The position numbers and the translations under genes are program-made. 8,269 nt of DNA, taken from positions 1 through 8,269 of the forward strand of contig CAAFTZ010000084.1 of the NCBI GenBank assembly GCA_900766055.1. The letters run 5' to 3'. Origin of the DNA: an uncultured Parasutterella sp. Lineage in GTDB: Bacteria > Pseudomonadota > Gammaproteobacteria > Burkholderiales > Burkholderiaceae_F. Under the pieces are notes generated by a model that did not search any database, had not been told where the DNA came from, and saw only the letters and a program-made list of their open reading frames with translations. This document shows, in pieces, positions 6,222 to 8,269 of the stretch. Positions within the stretch are counted from its first letter, which is position 1. The number at the start of each line of letters is the position of its first letter.

Positions 6222-6326
6222 GTTATTCAAGAGCATTGACAGCTAAAGAACAAAGTTATGGCCTTCTCTCCTTTTCGTTTGAATTATCTCGGCTGAATTT
6301 AACGCTTCGAAGAAGTCGAAAAACGA

Positions 6327-7232
6327 CTATTGCATCTCAGCAGCAATTCGTTTAACGTGTTTTGCGGGCGACTCTCCGAACAGGTTTCTAAACTCTCGGC
6401 TGAAATACGTGGGACTGTCATATCCGACTCGATAGCAAGCCTGAGCTGCCTCGAACTGTTCATCAATCATCAGTCTCTTGGCTTCTGTAAGGCGTAAATT
6501 CCGAACAAACTGACTCGGCGTGCTTCCGACGATCTCTCTGAATCTCCGGTAATAAGAGGCGGTGGACATTCCGACTTTTTCTGCCACGGACGAATGATCA
6601 ATCGGCTGACTGAAATGCGCAGAGAGCCAATCCACAGCTCTCCTTATTTTGTTCTCCGCAGTTCCTGAGACGTAAAGCTGAGAAAAAGCTCTCCCCAACG
6701 GACTCGTTAGAACTCTAAGGTAGATCTCGCGTTTGACGATGTCACTAAAGAGCGCCGCGTGTTCAAGATGGAGCGCCAACTCGGAAAGTCTCAGGAAAGC
6801 ATCCAGCAATCCTTCATCCGCCTCATACAAAGAAAAGATCTTTGAATTTTCCGTCCCGCTGCCAATCGCCTCTTTCTCCGACAGAAAGGCAATTGCCTGA
6901 TCGCACAGCTTTGGCTCAATCGTCAGACTGATTGCGAGGAAAGGATTAGTTCGAGATGCGTCCACCGCCTCGAATGAATCCGGCATAAAACTTCCGGTCA
7001 GCAGGCATGCACCAGTACCGTACAAAAATTCTTCATCTCCGACCAGAGCCTTCTTAGATCCGTTAACAACGAGGGCAAAGGAAGGCTTAGAAATCAGACA
7101 TCCAAACTTCTTGTCACTCTCTCGTCGAATGAATCTGACGGAATCCAAAGTTTGAGAAAACCTCTGGGGATCGGTTGTGATCCTCTCCAGATTTTCTGCT
7201 AAGGATTGAATAAGTAATGTTCTGTCGATCAT
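6327..7232 (-). CDS. AraC-family transcriptional regulator (AraC_N plus C-terminal double HTH)
   Basis: A 301-residue DNA-binding regulator. Residues about 20-175 resemble the AraC-type N-terminal cupin-like sensor domain of the YqhC group (note ISKPSFALVVNGSK at 47-60). Residues about 195-297 form the AraC/XylS DNA-binding domain with two helix-turn-helix units: SSVAEKVGMSTASYYRRF (214-231) and one around 262-285 containing the family signature GYDSPTYFSREFRNLFGESP (270-289). It is transcribed away from a flavodoxin/SDR gene pair, and regulators of this group commonly control a divergent oxidoreductase operon, so that pair is the likely target. The ATG has no recognisable Shine-Dalgarno sequence, and the candidate -10 at 7253-7258 would leave a leader of only about 13 nt. 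The inducer cannot be read from the sequence; reactive carbonyl or electrophile sensing, as in YqhC, is one possibility only. Confidence 0.93.
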   Translation of the reverse strand: MIDRTLLIQSLAENLERITTDPQRFSQTLDSVRFIRRESDKKFGCLISKPSFALVVNGSKKALVGDEEFLYGTGACLLTGSFMPDSFEAVDASRTNPFLAISLTIEPKLCDQAIAFLSEKEAIGSGTENSKIFSLYEADEGLLDAFLRLSELALHLEHAALFSDIVKREIYLRVLTSPLGRAFSQLYVSGTAENKIRRAVDWLSAHFSQPIDHSSVAEKVGMSTASYYRRFREIVGSTPSQFVRNLRLTEAKRLMIDEQFEAAQACYRVGYDSPTYFSREFRNLFGESPAKHVKRIAAEMQ

Positions 7233-7252
7233 TAATTGGGAATTTAGGGCAA

Positions 7253-7258
7253 TTTATA
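7253..7258 (-). promoter_or_regulatory. Candidate -10 element for the AraC-type regulator
   Basis: TATAAA on the minus strand matches five of six consensus positions, 20 nt before the regulator start. A possible -35, TTGGAA (7274-7279 on the minus strand), is spaced at only 15 nt. The two halves overlap the 11-bp direct repeat, so autoregulation is possible. Confidence 0.4.
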
Positions 7259-7266
7259 GAGAATCT

Positions 7267-7290
7267 AAGTTTATTCCAAAAGTTATTTCC
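7267..7290 (+). repeat. 11-bp imperfect direct repeat, putative AraC-protein operator
   Basis: AAGTTTATTCC (7267-7277) and AAGTTATTTCC (7280-7290) agree at 9 of 11 positions with a 13-bp period. They lie in the 96-bp divergent intergenic region, and the second copy ends 4 bp before a candidate -10 (TAATAT, 7295-7300) for the flavodoxin gene, covering its -35 region. AraC-family activators typically bind direct half-sites in such a position. The 13-bp period is shorter than the roughly 21 bp of classical AraC sites, so binding is a hypothesis. Confidence 0.45.
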
Positions 7291-7294
7291 TATG

Positions 7295-7300
7295 TAATAT
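7295..7300 (+). promoter_or_regulatory. Candidate -10 element for the flavodoxin-SDR operon
   Basis: TAATAT on the plus strand, 28 nt before the flavodoxin start, in an AT-rich stretch where such matches are easy to find. The position 17 bp upstream (TATTCC) is a poor -35, in keeping with a promoter that needs an activator. Confidence 0.35.
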
Positions 7301-7315
7301 TTCATAAATAAATTC

Positions 7316-7320
7316 AAGGA
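7316..7320 (+). promoter_or_regulatory. Ribosome binding site of the flavodoxin gene
   Basis: AAGGA lies 8 nt before the ATG at 7329. It supports that start and hence the N-terminal MIRRTF signal sequence. Confidence 0.8.
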
Positions 7321-7328
7321 ACAGTCTA

Positions 7329-7946
7329 ATGATTCGAAGAACTTTTATTGGAATAAGTCTTATGTCAATTCTCAATATTGGAAATGCAAAAGAAGCACAT
7401 AAAGAAAATAAGGCAAGCAAAGCCTTAATCATCTATTTTTCCAGAAAGGGAATGAACTACTGGCACGGCGACACCAAAAATCTTGCCGTCGGCAACACCG
7501 CTCGCATGGCAAAGGTCATCCAAGAAGCAACCGGTGCCGATATCTGGGAAATTCAACCGGTTCCCAGCTACCCGTTCGATTACCGGCAGACCACCGCTGA
7601 GGCACAAAAAGAACAGGAAGCCGACGCCAGACCAGAATTCAAACTTCCGATGCCTGACCTTTCCCAATACGATTTGATTTTCTTCGGTCATCCGATTTGG
7701 TGGTCGGAGATGCCAATGGTCGTCAGAACCTTCCTAGACAAGGCAACCCTCAGCGGTAAGAAAATTGCTCACTTCTGCACGCATGAAGGAAGCGGATTCG
7801 GCGGATCAGAATCCGACCTAAAGGCTCGACAGCCGCGAGCTGTCTACCTTCCGTCTCTCGCCATCGCAGGAACTCAAGTCGATAGTTCAACCAAAACTAT
7901 TCAAGACTGGGCAAAGAAAATGATTAATGAAGGAGATCGCAAATGA
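7329..7946 (+). CDS. Exported flavodoxin-family protein with Tat-like signal peptide
   Basis: A 205-residue protein of the Flavodoxin_4-like group that should bind FMN and act as an electron carrier or NAD(P)H:acceptor reductase. Residues 1-20 (MIRRTFIGISLMSILNIGNA) carry a twin arginine and a hydrophobic stretch, consistent with Tat export and cleavage after GNA. The flavodoxin fold follows: YFSRKG at 36-41 starts the phosphate-binding loop, which has an insertion (NYWHGD, 43-48) before VGNTARMA at 54-61; FGHPIWWSEMP at 119-129 supplies tryptophans expected near the isoalloxazine ring; and THEGSGFGGSESDL at 151-164 is the second flavin loop. The start is fixed by AAGGA upstream. The stop overlaps the start of the downstream SDR gene (ATGA). 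The first 100 bp are notably AT-rich compared with the rest of the gene. Export is inferred from the N-terminus; an uncleaved membrane-anchored form is the alternative. Confidence 0.88.
   Translation: MIRRTFIGISLMSILNIGNAKEAHKENKASKALIIYFSRKGMNYWHGDTKNLAVGNTARMAKVIQEATGADIWEIQPVPSYPFDYRQTTAEAQKEQEADARPEFKLPMPDLSQYDLIFFGHPIWWSEMPMVVRTFLDKATLSGKKIAHFCTHEGSGFGGSESDLKARQPRAVYLPSLAIAGTQVDSSTKTIQDWAKKMINEGDRK
7930..7935 (+). promoter_or_regulatory. Ribosome binding site of the SDR gene, inside the flavodoxin gene
   Basis: AAGGAG lies 7 nt before the ATG at 7943. With the ATGA overlap it fixes the SDR start and suggests coupled but independently efficient initiation. Confidence 0.85.
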
Positions 7947-8269
7947 AAAACGTTTTAGTACTTACCGGTGCCGGACAGATCGGTTTAGCTATTGTGAGAA
8001 GAATCGGTTCCGGAATGAAAATCGTCGTATCCGACAAAAGCGCAACCAATGCAGCCTCTGCCGCTCTGCTGCTTAACAATGCCGGATTTGATGCCGTTGA
8101 ACACAGCTGCGATATCTCTTCAAAGGAGTCCGTTGCCGAGTTAATTAAGTTTTCAAAGGATCTCGGCCCAATTACAGCCTTTGTTAATGCCGCCGGTGTA
8201 GCTCCGAGTCAAGCAACCATCGAAACCATTCTCAAGGTCGACCTTTACGGCACAGCTATGCTGATGGAA
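7943..8269 (+). CDS. Short-chain dehydrogenase/reductase, N-terminal part (runs off window)
   Basis: The first 109 residues of a cytoplasmic NAD(P)-dependent oxidoreductase with a Rossmann fold. The cofactor loop TGAGQIG (8-14) is a shortened form of the usual TGxxxGxG motif. D31 at the end of the second strand (VVSD) would favour NAD(H). CDIS at 56-59 and VNAAGVAP at 81-88 (the NNAG motif with one Asn changed to Ala) also fit. The KVDLYGTA segment at 98-105 corresponds to the helix normally containing a structural Asn (VNxxG), here Asp. The catalytic Ser-Tyr-Lys residues lie beyond the window, so catalysis cannot be verified. It is in an operon with the flavodoxin gene, overlapping it by 4 nt. 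The substrate is unknown. Confidence 0.88.
   Translation, partial: MKNVLVLTGAGQIGLAIVRRIGSGMKIVVSDKSATNAASAALLLNNAGFDAVEHSCDISSKESVAELIKFSKDLGPITAFVNAAGVAPSQATIETILKVDLYGTAMLME

Larger units (their letters stand above)
6135..6326. other. Non-coding gap between tsaE and the AraC-type regulator
   Basis: This 192-bp stretch separates two minus-strand genes. It contains the candidate tsaE promoter, a small hairpin at 6204-6221, and a lone TTGACA at 6236-6241 on the plus strand without a good -10 partner. Only a 12-codon ORF with no ribosome binding site (from 6258, plus) is visible, which I do not call. No T-rich intrinsic terminator for the AraC gene is evident, although a weak 5-bp stem (TTCGA/TCGAA, 6306-6320) lies just after its stop codon. 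Confidence 0.6.

Noticed and set aside
6236..6262. Plus-strand TTGACA with a downstream TTATGG and a 12-codon ORF from 6258
   Set aside because: The spacer is too short, the -10 is poor, the mini-ORF has no ribosome site, and transcription would run antisense into the AraC gene.
6306..6327. Weak stems TTCGA/TCGAA and GTCG/CGAC near the AraC stop as a terminator
   Set aside because: Stems of only 4-5 bp, mutually exclusive, partly overlapping the stop codon, and no T-run on the minus strand after them.
1..8269. CRISPR arrays, transposons, tRNA or rRNA genes
   Set aside because: No regularly spaced repeats, no transposase-like frames or terminal repeats, and no cloverleaf-like or rRNA-like stretches were seen.

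Overview
The window reads as a Gram-negative proteobacterial chromosome, most likely a Burkholderiales bacterium of the Sutterellaceae type (Sutterella or Parasutterella relatives). This is inferred from the intermediate GC content, a tsaE-amiC gene pair of the betaproteobacterial kind, Tat-exported redox enzymes, and a flavoprotein/multihaem cytochrome/TtrS-like sensor cluster of a sort I associate with these organisms. The genus is not proven by the sequence.

Region 1 (about 1-4206, minus strand) is a four-gene respiratory unit. Transcription order is a Tat-exported FAD flavoprotein of the fumarate/urocanate reductase superfamily (2525-4096), a small exported tetrahaem cytochrome c (2108-2479), a membrane sensor kinase with a PhnD-like periplasmic domain (344-2098), and its response regulator (1-347, cut by the window edge). 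A perfect FNR/ANR box (4163-4176) lies at class II activator distance from a candidate -10. The likely logic is as follows: oxygen limitation switches the operon on through FNR, the sensor/regulator pair detects a specific acceptor in the periplasm, and electrons pass from a quinol dehydrogenase outside the window to the cytochrome and then to the flavoprotein, which reduces the acceptor. The canonical fumarate reductase catalytic arginine motif is absent from the flavoprotein, so the acceptor is probably not fumarate and is unknown.

Region 2 (4207-6134, minus strand) is housekeeping: tsaE (tRNA t6A synthesis) overlapping amiC (Tat-exported cell-wall amidase) by one base. A 192-bp non-coding gap (6135-6326) follows.

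Region 3 (6327-8269) is a divergent accessory locus. An AraC-family regulator (minus) faces a plus-strand pair: a flavodoxin with a Tat-like signal peptide and an SDR oxidoreductase (cut by the window end), whose start codon overlaps the flavodoxin stop. The AT-rich divergent intergenic region carries a near-perfect 11-bp direct repeat with a 13-bp period next to the candidate flavodoxin promoter, a plausible operator for the AraC protein.

No tRNA, rRNA, CRISPR, insertion sequence or convincing intrinsic terminator was seen.
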